A stretch of 5,627 nucleotides of DNA from CAZPCT01 sp964585325 (lineage in GTDB: Bacteria; Patescibacteriota; Minisyncoccia; JACQLN01; CAZPCT01), in NCBI GenBank assembly GCA_964585325.1, contig CAZPCT010000028.1, positions 1-5,627 on the forward strand, read 5' to 3'. A program made the position numbers and the translations under genes. Of this stretch, positions 1 through 5,386 are shown one piece after another. The notes below the pieces were generated by a model. That model was not told the origin of the DNA, did no database searches, and saw only the letters and a list, made by a program, of their open reading frames with translations. Every line of letters begins with the position of its first letter. Position 1 is the first letter of the stretch.

Positions 1-3
1 CAT
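1..3 (-). CDS. Start codon of the next downstream gene (cut by the window edge)
   Basis: The minus strand reads ATG at positions 3 to 1. A GGAGGG Shine-Dalgarno sequence precedes it by five bases, and a promoter-like sequence lies further upstream. Together these make it likely that a protein-coding gene starts here and runs out of the window. Nothing of the product beyond the initiator methionine can be seen, so no function can be given. It follows the PfkB-family kinase gene on the same strand but seems to have its own promoter. Confidence 0.55.
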
Positions 4-14
4 ACAAACCCTCC
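4..14 (-). promoter_or_regulatory. Strong Shine-Dalgarno site for the downstream gene
   Basis: The minus strand reads GGAGGG at 14 to 9, followed by five bases (TTTGT) and then ATG at 3 to 1. The match to the anti-Shine-Dalgarno sequence and the spacing are near ideal. It is the best ribosome-binding site in the window; most genes in the operon upstream have weak or no such sites and seem to depend on coupling to the gene before them. Confidence 0.7.
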
Positions 15-30
15 AAAATTACTTACTTTG

Positions 31-59
31 AGTATAGCAAAATGAAACCTCTCAAGCAA
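31..59 (-). promoter_or_regulatory. Predicted sigma-70-type extended -10 promoter
   Basis: Reading the minus strand, a -10 hexamer TATACT (36 to 31, five of six matches to TATAAT) is preceded by TGC (39 to 37), which gives an extended -10 element. Seventeen bases upstream of the -10 hexamer lies TTGCTT (59 to 54), a weak -35 match (TTG only). An overlapping TTGAGA is a better -35 match, but it sits only 13 bases from the -10. The start of transcription would fall around positions 20-25, just before the GGAGGG site and ATG at the window edge. It would drive the next gene separately from the operon. Confidence 0.6.
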
Positions 60-85
60 CGCACAGACTGTTAACGACGGCACTA

Positions 86-1078
86 TCAGCCAATCTTTTC
101 CACTACGTAGTTGTCAGGCGCTTTCTTGAGATACTCCTCTATCTGGTCTCTAGTAAGGAGTCCCTCACGCGCGCCTACGTGCTGCGCAACGTTCATTGAG
201 TTAATGGGAGCACGCACAAGCGCCTCTTCCACACTAAGACCCTGCGCCAGGAACGCGGCAAAGGCAGATGAGAACGCGTCGCCCACGCCCGTGCGCTCAA
301 GTGGCGGCTTCGGGTCTGGATAGATGGGCATGCAATACATTACCTCTCCGTCATATGCGTACGCGCCCGCTTTCCCGTCTGTGATGACAGCAATTTCTGG
401 GCCGAGTTCGCGCGCCATGGTAAGCAGTTTTTTTATGTCCGTCTCATCTGTCTCAAGAATGCGCTGCGCCTCTTCTTTGTTGTAGAACGTGACATGCGCC
501 CGTTCATAGAGCCCCTTCAGCTTTCCAGTCCCAAACTGCATCTGAAACGTGCCGGGCTGGAACGCTAGTTTGATGGACGGATGTTCGTTGAGATATTCCA
601 CAAGCGTCTCATGGAATGGTAGAGAATTTTCTCCCATAGACGAAAAATAGATCCACGGCGGTGTGTCTATGTATGGGAGCTGATAGTTGAACTCTTCGTG
701 CTTGATAAGAATGGTGCGTTCATCCTCAAACCAGAGCACGTAGTGATAGTTTGTTTTCTTGCCCGCCTGCACGTCAACAAAGTCGGTAGCCACGTTTTCC
801 TCCAAAAGTGCCTTAAGAGCCTCCTTACCAAAGGCGTCATCCCCCACGTTGCTCACAAACGCCGTGCTAAGCCCAAGGCGAGAGGCGCTGACCGCAGCGT
901 TCGCCGCGTTCCCCACCGCCGGAATAACGTAAGTGTCCTCATACGGTATCTTGTCTCCAAACCGCATGGAAATGGTGCAGTTCTCAGTATCAATATCACA
1001 ATGGACCGTCGCGTCCTGCAGGCGAATAAACGCATCTGTTGTCATGTCTCCTATTGAAATAAGATCGTACTGTTTCAT
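86..1078 (-). CDS. PfkB-family carbohydrate/nucleoside kinase (ribokinase-like)
   Basis: This is a cytoplasmic kinase of the ribokinase/PfkB fold, 330 residues, a normal length for the family. The N-terminal ISIGDMTTDAF (residues 8-18) is the first Rossmann-like strand with its substrate-side aspartate. VGNAANAAVSASRLG (55-69) matches PfkB signature 1. VITDGKAGAYAYDG (231-244) is the nucleotide-binding strand and turn. TGVGDAF (263-269) is signature 2, with D267 as the expected catalytic base; the usual GAGD anion hole reads GVGD here. The start ATG lies six bases after the transketolase C-subunit stop, with an AAGG Shine-Dalgarno sequence overlapping that stop (TAAGGGCATATG). The substrate cannot be read from sequence. 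Ribose, a ribose-1-phosphate or nucleoside, and fructose-6-phosphate are all possible, and the pentose-phosphate neighbours favour a pentose or ketose-phosphate. The family call is firm; specificity is open. Confidence 0.93.
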   Translation of the reverse strand: MKQYDLISIGDMTTDAFIRLQDATVHCDIDTENCTISMRFGDKIPYEDTYVIPAVGNAANAAVSASRLGLSTAFVSNVGDDAFGKEALKALLEENVATDFVDVQAGKKTNYHYVLWFEDERTILIKHEEFNYQLPYIDTPPWIYFSSMGENSLPFHETLVEYLNEHPSIKLAFQPGTFQMQFGTGKLKGLYERAHVTFYNKEEAQRILETDETDIKKLLTMARELGPEIAVITDGKAGAYAYDGEVMYCMPIYPDPKPPLERTGVGDAFSSAFAAFLAQGLSVEEALVRAPINSMNVAQHVGAREGLLTRDQIEEYLKKAPDNYVVEKIG

Positions 1079-1084
1079 ATGCCC

Positions 1085-2071
1085 TTACTTCTTAGTCAAT
1101 ACATGGCGTACCGCCTCTATAATACCATTTTTGTCCAACCCAAAGTGAGCAATCAGCTCATCCGGATCTCCCGACTCCCCAAAACTATCACGCACCCCCA
1201 CACGCACCAGCGGCACCCGGCCCTCTTCTGCAAAAAGTTCCGCGAGTGCGCCCCCCAGCCCACCTGCAACCTGATGCTCTTCCACACTGACCACCGCCCC
1301 TGTCTGTGCCGCGTATCTGAGGACCATCTCCGTGTCCATGGGTTTTATGGTGTGCAGATTAATGACTGCAACAGAAACACCTTCTTTTTCAAGCTCCAGG
1401 GCCGCCACAAGAGCCCCGTGGAGCACAGGCCCGCAGCCCACAATAAGGGCGTCAGTCCCCTCTTTAAATACCTCAGCTTTGCCTAGCGCGAACGGTGTCT
1501 TTTCCGTAGTAAAGACAGGAGTATCCGCTCGTCCAAGGCGAATGTACATAGGACCCTCCACCTCCGCCGCCACCTCTGTAGCTTTTTGCGCCTCTATAGC
1601 GTCACACGGCGCCACCACCGTCATACCGGGCAGCATACGCATAAGACCAATGTCCTCAAGCGCTTGGTGCGTAGCCCCGTCTGGTCCCACAGAAAGTCCC
1701 GCGTGGGAGCCCACTATCTTCACGTTCGCGCTGTTGTAAACAATGGTGGTACGTACCTGTTCATTACTCCTGCCAGGGCTGAATGTTGCGTACGAAGCAA
1801 TAAATGGGATCTTTCCGGACACCGCCATGCCCGCCGCCACAGACGCCATATTCTGTTCGGCCACACCAATCTCAATAAACCGCTCCGGGAATTTTTCCTT
1901 GAACCAGTGGGAGCGCGTGGACTCAGTGAGGTCGGCACAGAGCACCACTACATTCTTATTCTTTTCACCTGCCACAACCACACCCTTTCCATACCCGTCA
2001 CGAGTAGGAGCGTGCTCCAGTTTTGCAGTGTCTGCTATGTTGTCCGCCAAGTAGGCGTTTGGGTTGGTCAT
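1085..2071 (-). CDS. tkt: Transketolase, C-terminal subunit (split transketolase)
   Basis: This is the second half of a two-gene thiamine-diphosphate transketolase, 328 residues, typical for separate C-terminal subunits. It moves two-carbon ketol units between pentose, tetrose and hexose phosphates together with the N-terminal subunit encoded just upstream. The pyrimidine-binding domain starts near TRDGYGKG (residues 23-30). FIEIGVAEQNM (65-75) holds the glutamate (E72) that activates the cofactor's aminopyrimidine. SHAGLSVGPDGATHQALED (122-140) is the conserved active-site loop. The C-terminal transketolase domain covers about 195-325, with VSVEEHQVAGGLG at 261-273. The ATG at 2071 gives a normal N-terminus (NPNAYLADN, then TRDGYG). 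The same frame is open upstream to a stop at 2135-2137 but has no ATG, GTG or TTG start there. No Shine-Dalgarno sequence lies next to the ATG; the nearest purine run is about 30 bases away, across a structured 79-base leader. Confidence 0.95.
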   Translation of the reverse strand: MTNPNAYLADNIADTAKLEHAPTRDGYGKGVVVAGEKNKNVVVLCADLTESTRSHWFKEKFPERFIEIGVAEQNMASVAAGMAVSGKIPFIASYATFSPGRSNEQVRTTIVYNSANVKIVGSHAGLSVGPDGATHQALEDIGLMRMLPGMTVVAPCDAIEAQKATEVAAEVEGPMYIRLGRADTPVFTTEKTPFALGKAEVFKEGTDALIVGCGPVLHGALVAALELEKEGVSVAVINLHTIKPMDTEMVLRYAAQTGAVVSVEEHQVAGGLGGALAELFAEEGRVPLVRVGVRDSFGESGDPDELIAHFGLDKNGIIEAVRHVLTKK

Positions 2072-2085
2072 ATGTTCAGCATATA
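2069..2085 (-). promoter_or_regulatory. Small hairpin over the transketolase C-subunit start codon
   Basis: The minus strand reads ATATG (2084-2080), CTGAA (loop), CATAT (2074-2070). The second arm includes the first two bases of the start codon, and an outer U-G pair (2085 with 2069) can extend it to six pairs. It would partly cover the AUG. The stem is weak because it is mostly A-U. Translation of the short leader frame, which ends inside it, would open it. Confidence 0.35.
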
Positions 2086-2129
2086 GCTTCGTTAGTTGCG
2101 TTAACCTCTTGATTAAAATGTTGAAACAT
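2076..2129 (-). CDS. Possible 17-codon leader reading frame before the transketolase C-subunit gene
   Basis: In the spacer between the two transketolase genes, an ATG at 2129 opens a 17-codon frame (MFQHFNQEVNATNEAIC) that ends at TGA, 2078-2076. The stop lies four bases before the transketolase C-subunit ATG. An AGGA sits three bases before the ATG, which is closer than ideal. The spacing from stop to next start matches the other coupled junctions in this operon, so it could deliver ribosomes to a start that has no Shine-Dalgarno sequence of its own. A frame this short can occur by chance, so it is a candidate only. Confidence 0.25.
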   Translation of the reverse strand: MFQHFNQEVNATNEAIC

Positions 2130-2153
2130 CGGTCCTATAAGCTAACGAAGCTA
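2084..2153 (-). repeat. 12-base perfect inverted repeat spanning the transketolase split
   Basis: The minus-strand arms are TAGCTTCGTTAG (2153 to 2142) and CTAACGAAGCTA (2095 to 2084), perfectly complementary over 12 bases with a 46-base loop. The first arm begins with the TAG stop codon of the N-subunit gene, and the second ends 12 bases before the ATG of the C-subunit gene. There is no U-run, so it is not a standard intrinsic terminator. The loop contains a further small hairpin (ATGTT/AACAT, 2129-2118) and one arm of a competing 8-base stem (2115-2108 with 2159-2152). The spacer is visibly richer in A and T than the genes around it. The likeliest role is translational or RNA-stability control between the two subunit genes; this is inference. 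Confidence 0.75.
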
Positions 2154-3011
2154 ATCAAGGTGTCCCGGCATTATCTTACCTTTAAGCGACCGCAAGTCTT
2201 GTAATGCTTCTTTTGCTTCCTCTGGCTTGGGAGGCTTGCCGTGCCATTCAAAGTCATATTCCATAAAATCAACCCCTTTCCCGGGAATGGTGTGTGCAAT
2301 GATGCACACAGGGTCTTCCACAATAGCCTGGGCCTGTTCGCATGCTTCTACTATCTGCCGCACGTTGTGGCCGTCTATTTCCATGACATGCCACCCAAAC
2401 GACTCATACTTCTCCCTTAAGGGCTCAAGCGGCATGGTTTCTTCTGTAGGGCCGTCAATCTGGATATTATTGCGGTCAATAATGACCGTCAGGCGTGCCA
2501 GATTCAACTTGCCTGCAAGCATCGCCGCTTCCCACGTCTGCCCCGCCTGGTGTTCGCCGTCACTCATGAGGCAGTAGACCCGCCAGTTTTTTCCATCCAT
2601 GCGCCCCGCTATCGCCATACCTACGGCCTGCGAGAGACCAGATCCAAGCGGCCCAGACGTTGTCTCAATACCCGGAAGGGCGCCCCGGTGAGGATGTCCC
2701 TGTAGTCGCGTGCCAAATTTGCGCAGGGTTTTAAGCTCATCCTTAGGAAAATACCCCGCATGCGCCAGTGCTACGTACTGCACAGGACAGATGTGCCCAT
2801 TTGAGAGCACCAGCCGGTCACGCCCTTCCCACTGCGGGTTTTGCGGATCGTGGTTAAGTATATGAAAATACATGGCGGTGAACACGTCTGCCATACCAAG
2901 CGGGCCCGCTGAATGGCCAGAACCCGCCTCCACCAACGTGGTGATGATATCCTGACGGATACGGTTCGCCCGCTCTTCCAATAATTGTATATTGTCCTCG
3001 TATATCGGCAT
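2151..3011 (-). CDS. tkt: Transketolase, N-terminal (thiamine-diphosphate-binding) subunit
   Basis: This is the first half of the split transketolase. It binds the diphosphate end of the cofactor with a divalent metal and works with the C-terminal subunit encoded next. From the chosen start it has 286 residues, the usual size. EAGSGHSAGPLGMADV (28-43) carries active-site H33. LVLSNGH (67-73) holds H73. TTSGPLGSGL (118-127) is the glycine loop. SDGEHQAGQTWEAA (150-163), followed by DRNNIQIDG (179-187), is the cofactor and metal motif, with D151 and N181 as expected metal ligands. The common GDG reads SDG here. The frame is open upstream to 3104, inside the epimerase gene. I chose the ATG at 3011, four bases after the epimerase stop, because it gives the usual distance to the RQDI helix and matches the neighbouring junctions. 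ATGs at 3026 or 3038 would add 5 or 9 residues and cannot be excluded. Confidence 0.95.
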   Translation of the reverse strand: MPIYEDNIQLLEERANRIRQDIITTLVEAGSGHSAGPLGMADVFTAMYFHILNHDPQNPQWEGRDRLVLSNGHICPVQYVALAHAGYFPKDELKTLRKFGTRLQGHPHRGALPGIETTSGPLGSGLSQAVGMAIAGRMDGKNWRVYCLMSDGEHQAGQTWEAAMLAGKLNLARLTVIIDRNNIQIDGPTEETMPLEPLREKYESFGWHVMEIDGHNVRQIVEACEQAQAIVEDPVCIIAHTIPGKGVDFMEYDFEWHGKPPKPEEAKEALQDLRSLKGKIMPGHLD

Positions 3012-3015
3012 ACTG

Positions 3016-3708
3016 TTACAGTCCATTTTTAGTGACATCTCGTACAGGCTCGCCCAAGGCTCTGCGTAAACGGGCAATGCCCCGGCCTGGATCATCAAAG
3101 TCATTGAGGTATGAGGTAGCTACCACACGGTTTGCGCCGGCTGTTTTAACAGAGACAACGGTCGCCTCATTGATGCCGCCATCTACCTCAATGGTGAGGG
3201 AGGGGTGGTGCTTCCTCAGCTCGGCTATCTTTTCAAGCACGGCGGAGTCAAACGGCACTCCCGATACACCCACTTCATGCGCCATAAGGAGCACCCCATC
3301 CACCAAACCGATGTGTCGCTCCAACGCGGCAATTGGTGTTGCTAGTTTCAGCCCAAAAAGAATTTCCTTTCGGGCAGCCTGAACATCCGCAATAACTCTG
3401 TCTGCCTGCTCAAGATGACCCGCTTCGCCCTCAAACGCCTCAAGGTGCACTATAAACCGCTCGCTCATTGTATGCAGCCATGGCGATATCACCTCCCATG
3501 GGCGCGCCACCATGAGATGGAGCTCAATGCGCTGTCCGTTTTCTCTTTTGAGCGGCAGGTCTTCCGGGTTCCGCCACGTAGTAGTGGGCGTGAAGATGCC
3601 GTCTGATATATCCAAATGTGCCCACGGAGACACTCCGTCAAAGCGCAAAAGACCTTGTTCTACCGCCTCCCAGCGCTCTTCAAGTATGCCAGGAACTATT
3701 TGAGTCAT
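3016..3708 (-). CDS. rpe: Ribulose-phosphate 3-epimerase, divergent
   Basis: This TIM-barrel enzyme interconverts ribulose-5-phosphate and xylulose-5-phosphate in the non-oxidative pentose phosphate pathway. It has 230 residues, slightly long for the family. The metal and acid-base residues are in place: H31 and D33 in WAHLDISDG (29-37), H64 with M66 in ELHLM (62-66), and D176 in IEVDGGIN (173-180). M142 is also kept. Two family features are altered: the usual methionine in DxMDG is serine (S35), and the phosphate-binding PGFGGQ loop reads VGVSGV (146-151). The phosphate-binding GS near the C-terminus is VATSY (196-200). The start ATG overlaps the rpiB stop by four bases (ATGA) and has an AAGGAG Shine-Dalgarno sequence 11 bases upstream (3725-3720), inside rpiB. 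The loss of the canonical phosphate loop leaves some room for a modified substrate, but context strongly supports the epimerase role. Confidence 0.88.
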   Translation of the reverse strand: MTQIVPGILEERWEAVEQGLLRFDGVSPWAHLDISDGIFTPTTTWRNPEDLPLKRENGQRIELHLMVARPWEVISPWLHTMSERFIVHLEAFEGEAGHLEQADRVIADVQAARKEILFGLKLATPIAALERHIGLVDGVLLMAHEVGVSGVPFDSAVLEKIAELRKHHPSLTIEVDGGINEATVVSVKTAGANRVVATSYLNDFDDPGRGIARLRRALGEPVRDVTKNGL

Positions 3709-4163
3709 TCAGTTTCTAACTCCTTAATTTGTTTAATACGCCGCCCATACCGTTCTACCTCACCATTAAAAGAAGTGGTGAGGAACGCCCGCACAAGCTC
3801 CTCGGCCTGGCCACGCTCCGTGTGGTCGGCCGCAATGACCAACACGTTCATGTCATCGTCGTGTCTGCCCGCCGCCACCTGTTGTGGAGAGAGCCCAATA
3901 GCGCCCCGTATTCCTTTTATTTTATTAACGGCAGCTACGGCTCCCACTCCCGAGCCGCAGAACAAAACGCCCTTATTAATGTCGTCTGAAGCCACAAGGC
4001 GGCCCAGTTCGGCCGCAACAAGAGGATAGTCATCACCTGGAACTTTTTGTGCTGAAAGGTCCCGGGTCTCACCGGCGTAGCTCGGCTCAGGCGTGCTCTC
4101 AATCCACGTCTGTATGTGTTCTTTAAGTTCGTGCCCCCTGTGGTCAGCGCTAAGGTAGAGCAT
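3705..4163 (-). CDS. rpiB: Ribose-5-phosphate isomerase B
   Basis: RpiB/LacA-family aldose-ketose isomerase that interconverts ribose-5-phosphate and ribulose-5-phosphate in the cytoplasm. It has 152 residues, normal for the family. YLSADHRGHELKEHI (3-17) holds the conserved D7-H8 pair that binds and opens the sugar ring. VLFCGSGVGA (66-75) holds the catalytic cysteine C69 and the GSG phosphate and anion loop. VNKIKGIRGAIG (79-90) and HDDDMNVLVI (101-110) follow, with H101 matching the active-site histidine of the E. coli enzyme. The arginines near FNGEVERYGRR (132-142) match the phosphate-binding tail. The start ATG shares one base with the gap stop (TAATG) and has no Shine-Dalgarno sequence, so translation is probably coupled to gap. 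Allose-6-phosphate isomerase is a related possibility, but the epimerase and transketolase genes downstream favour ribose-5-phosphate. Confidence 0.95.
   Translation of the reverse strand: MLYLSADHRGHELKEHIQTWIESTPEPSYAGETRDLSAQKVPGDDYPLVAAELGRLVASDDINKGVLFCGSGVGAVAAVNKIKGIRGAIGLSPQQVAAGRHDDDMNVLVIAADHTERGQAEELVRAFLTTSFNGEVERYGRRIKQIKELETE
3720..3725 (-). promoter_or_regulatory. Shine-Dalgarno site for rpe inside the rpiB 3' end
   Basis: The minus strand reads AAGGAG at 3725 to 3720, 11 bases before the rpe ATG at 3708. It supports that ATG as the true start, together with the four-base ATGA overlap with the rpiB stop. It is one of only two clear ribosome-binding sites inside the operon; the other is the AAGG before the PfkB-family kinase gene. 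Confidence 0.65.
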
Positions 4164-5167
4164 TACAAAAGTGGTTTAAGGCTGAGTACGTGTAACAGCA
4201 ACGTATGTGCGTACCCCCACTCGTTGTCATACCACGCAAGCACCTTCACCAAGTTGCCGTCCACCACCCGCGTGAACGAAAGATCCGCAATTGACGCGTG
4301 ATGGTTTCCAATGATGTCAGAAGATACAATGGGGTCTTCTGTGACAGTAAATATGCCTTTCCAGCTCTTGTCCTGCGCCGCCGCACGCAGGATATTGTTT
4401 ATCTCTTCAACCGTCACGTTCTTTTTAGCAACAAAAGTGAGGTCCACTATGGACCCGGAAATGACCGGGACACGGAGCGCCACTGCGTCAAACTTGTCCC
4501 TCAGCCATGGCTGAGACCTGACAGTTGCGTCAGCCGCCCCTGTATGGGAGGGAATGATGTTCTGTGCCGCCGCGCGTCCTTTTCTAAAATCCTTTGCGCT
4601 AGGGCCGTCAACCAAACTTTGGCTGGCCGTATACCCATGCACCGTGGACAGCATCGCCTTCTCAATGCCAGGCTCCACCTGCAAAATGTTCACTAAGGGA
4701 ACCGCCGCGTTTGTGGTGCATGATGCGTCAGATGTGATTGTGTCCAACTCCCGTGTCAGCTGATCCGCGTTGGCGCCCACTAAGATGTGATCTGTCTCGT
4801 CGTCGGCAGGCGCAGATATGACTACCCGGGCAGCCCCAGCTTCAAGATGCGCGCGCGCCTTCTCCTTCGTTTTAAAAACGCCCGTAGACTCAACCACCAC
4901 ATCAACACCAAGATCCCCCCACGGAAGTTTGGCGGGGTCAGGTTCAGACAAAAATATGACAGGTTGGCCATCTATTACCAGGCTTCCCTTCTCGGCCGTC
5001 ACCATCTTCTCATAGGGGCCGTATACAGAGTCATACCGTAGAAGGTAGGCAAGATTTTCCGCCTCACCTAGATCGTTGACCGCTACTATTTCTATGTCAG
5101 CGTTATCAAACGCGTGTTTGAAAAACGTCCTGCCAATACGCCCAAAACCATTTATTGCAACTTTCAT
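4163..5167 (-). CDS. gap: Glyceraldehyde-3-phosphate dehydrogenase (NAD-type)
   Basis: This enzyme converts glyceraldehyde-3-phosphate, phosphate and NAD to 1,3-bisphosphoglycerate in the cytoplasm and links the transketolase products to lower glycolysis. It has 334 residues, full length. VAINGFGRIGR (3-13) is the Rossmann glycine motif, and VND (30-32) ends with D32, the residue that selects NAD over NADP. SDASCTTNAA (146-155) holds catalytic C150; the second cysteine common in this motif (CTTNC) is alanine here. STVHGYT (174-180) holds H177. GRAAAQNIIPSHTGAA (197-212) and LRVP (231-234, with R232) bind substrate phosphates. WYDNEWGY (312-319) closes the catalytic domain. The start ATG is four bases after the stop of the small acidic gene. 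The TATAATATT just before the ATG resembles a -10 box, but I see no -35 partner and no Shine-Dalgarno sequence. Its 3' end overlaps rpiB by one base. Confidence 0.98.
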   Translation of the reverse strand: MKVAINGFGRIGRTFFKHAFDNADIEIVAVNDLGEAENLAYLLRYDSVYGPYEKMVTAEKGSLVIDGQPVIFLSEPDPAKLPWGDLGVDVVVESTGVFKTKEKARAHLEAGAARVVISAPADDETDHILVGANADQLTRELDTITSDASCTTNAAVPLVNILQVEPGIEKAMLSTVHGYTASQSLVDGPSAKDFRKGRAAAQNIIPSHTGAADATVRSQPWLRDKFDAVALRVPVISGSIVDLTFVAKKNVTVEEINNILRAAAQDKSWKGIFTVTEDPIVSSDIIGNHHASIADLSFTRVVDGNLVKVLAWYDNEWGYAHTLLLHVLSLKPLL

Positions 5168-5171
5168 AATA

Positions 5172-5381
5172 TTATAGGTTGTCTAATGAGTTTTTAACTC
5201 TGTCCATGACGTCCGTCTGGAGCGTCTCTGTGTCCTCATCGTCCGTAATAAGCCCGTCCCGCATAAACTCGTCAATGACCTCCTCCGTCACCTCGTCCAG
5301 GAGTTCGGGCGAATACTCCCCCTGTGTCTGCACGCGCCGGAGCACAGCATCTGCAAGTTGTGTAACAAGATCTTTGCCCAT
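5172..5381 (-). CDS. Small acidic protein of unknown function
   Basis: I do not recognise a family. The product is 69 residues with 19 acidic and 6 basic residues and no cysteine, histidine or tryptophan. It has no signal peptide or membrane segment, so it is probably cytoplasmic. The pattern suggests three short amphipathic helices, about residues 3-20, 24-41 and 52-68. An acidic turn (TDDEDTET, 46-53) separates the last two. It starts five bases after the stop of the thioredoxin-reductase-like gene and ends four bases before gap, so it sits tightly inside the operon, which supports it being real. Neither its own start nor the gap start has a clear Shine-Dalgarno sequence. In size and charge it recalls the GAPDH-binding protein CP12, but it lacks the cysteines on which CP12 depends, so I do not call it that. 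Confidence 0.75.
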   Translation of the reverse strand: MGKDLVTQLADAVLRRVQTQGEYSPELLDEVTEEVIDEFMRDGLITDDEDTETLQTDVMDRVKNSLDNL

Positions 5382-5386
5382 AATGG

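Noticed and set aside
60..85. Terminator after the PfkB-family kinase gene.
   Set aside because: I found only four-base complementarities (such as ACAG/CTGT) and no U-run, so no intrinsic terminator can be supported.
3012..3104. Longer N-terminus for the transketolase N-subunit starting at 3104.
   Set aside because: The extra residues lie inside the end of the epimerase gene in another frame, do not resemble a transketolase N-terminus, and would need an 89-base overlap when a start four bases after the epimerase stop exists.
3758..3783. Perfect 8-base inverted repeat CCTCACCA / TGGTGAGG with a 10-base loop inside rpiB.
   Set aside because: It lies in coding sequence for a normal RpiB tail, has no U-run after it, and an 8-base repeat with a short loop is expected about once by chance in a window this size.
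5168..5177. TATAAT just before the gap start codon, which could be a -10 box for an internal promoter.
   Set aside because: It covers the stop codon of the small acidic gene and the four-base spacer, there is no convincing -35 hexamer at 16-18 bases, and it leaves almost no leader before the ATG.
5188..5200. Short inverted repeat GAGTT/AACTC near the end of the small acidic gene.
   Set aside because: Five pairs of mixed composition inside a coding sequence is well within chance and has no terminator features.
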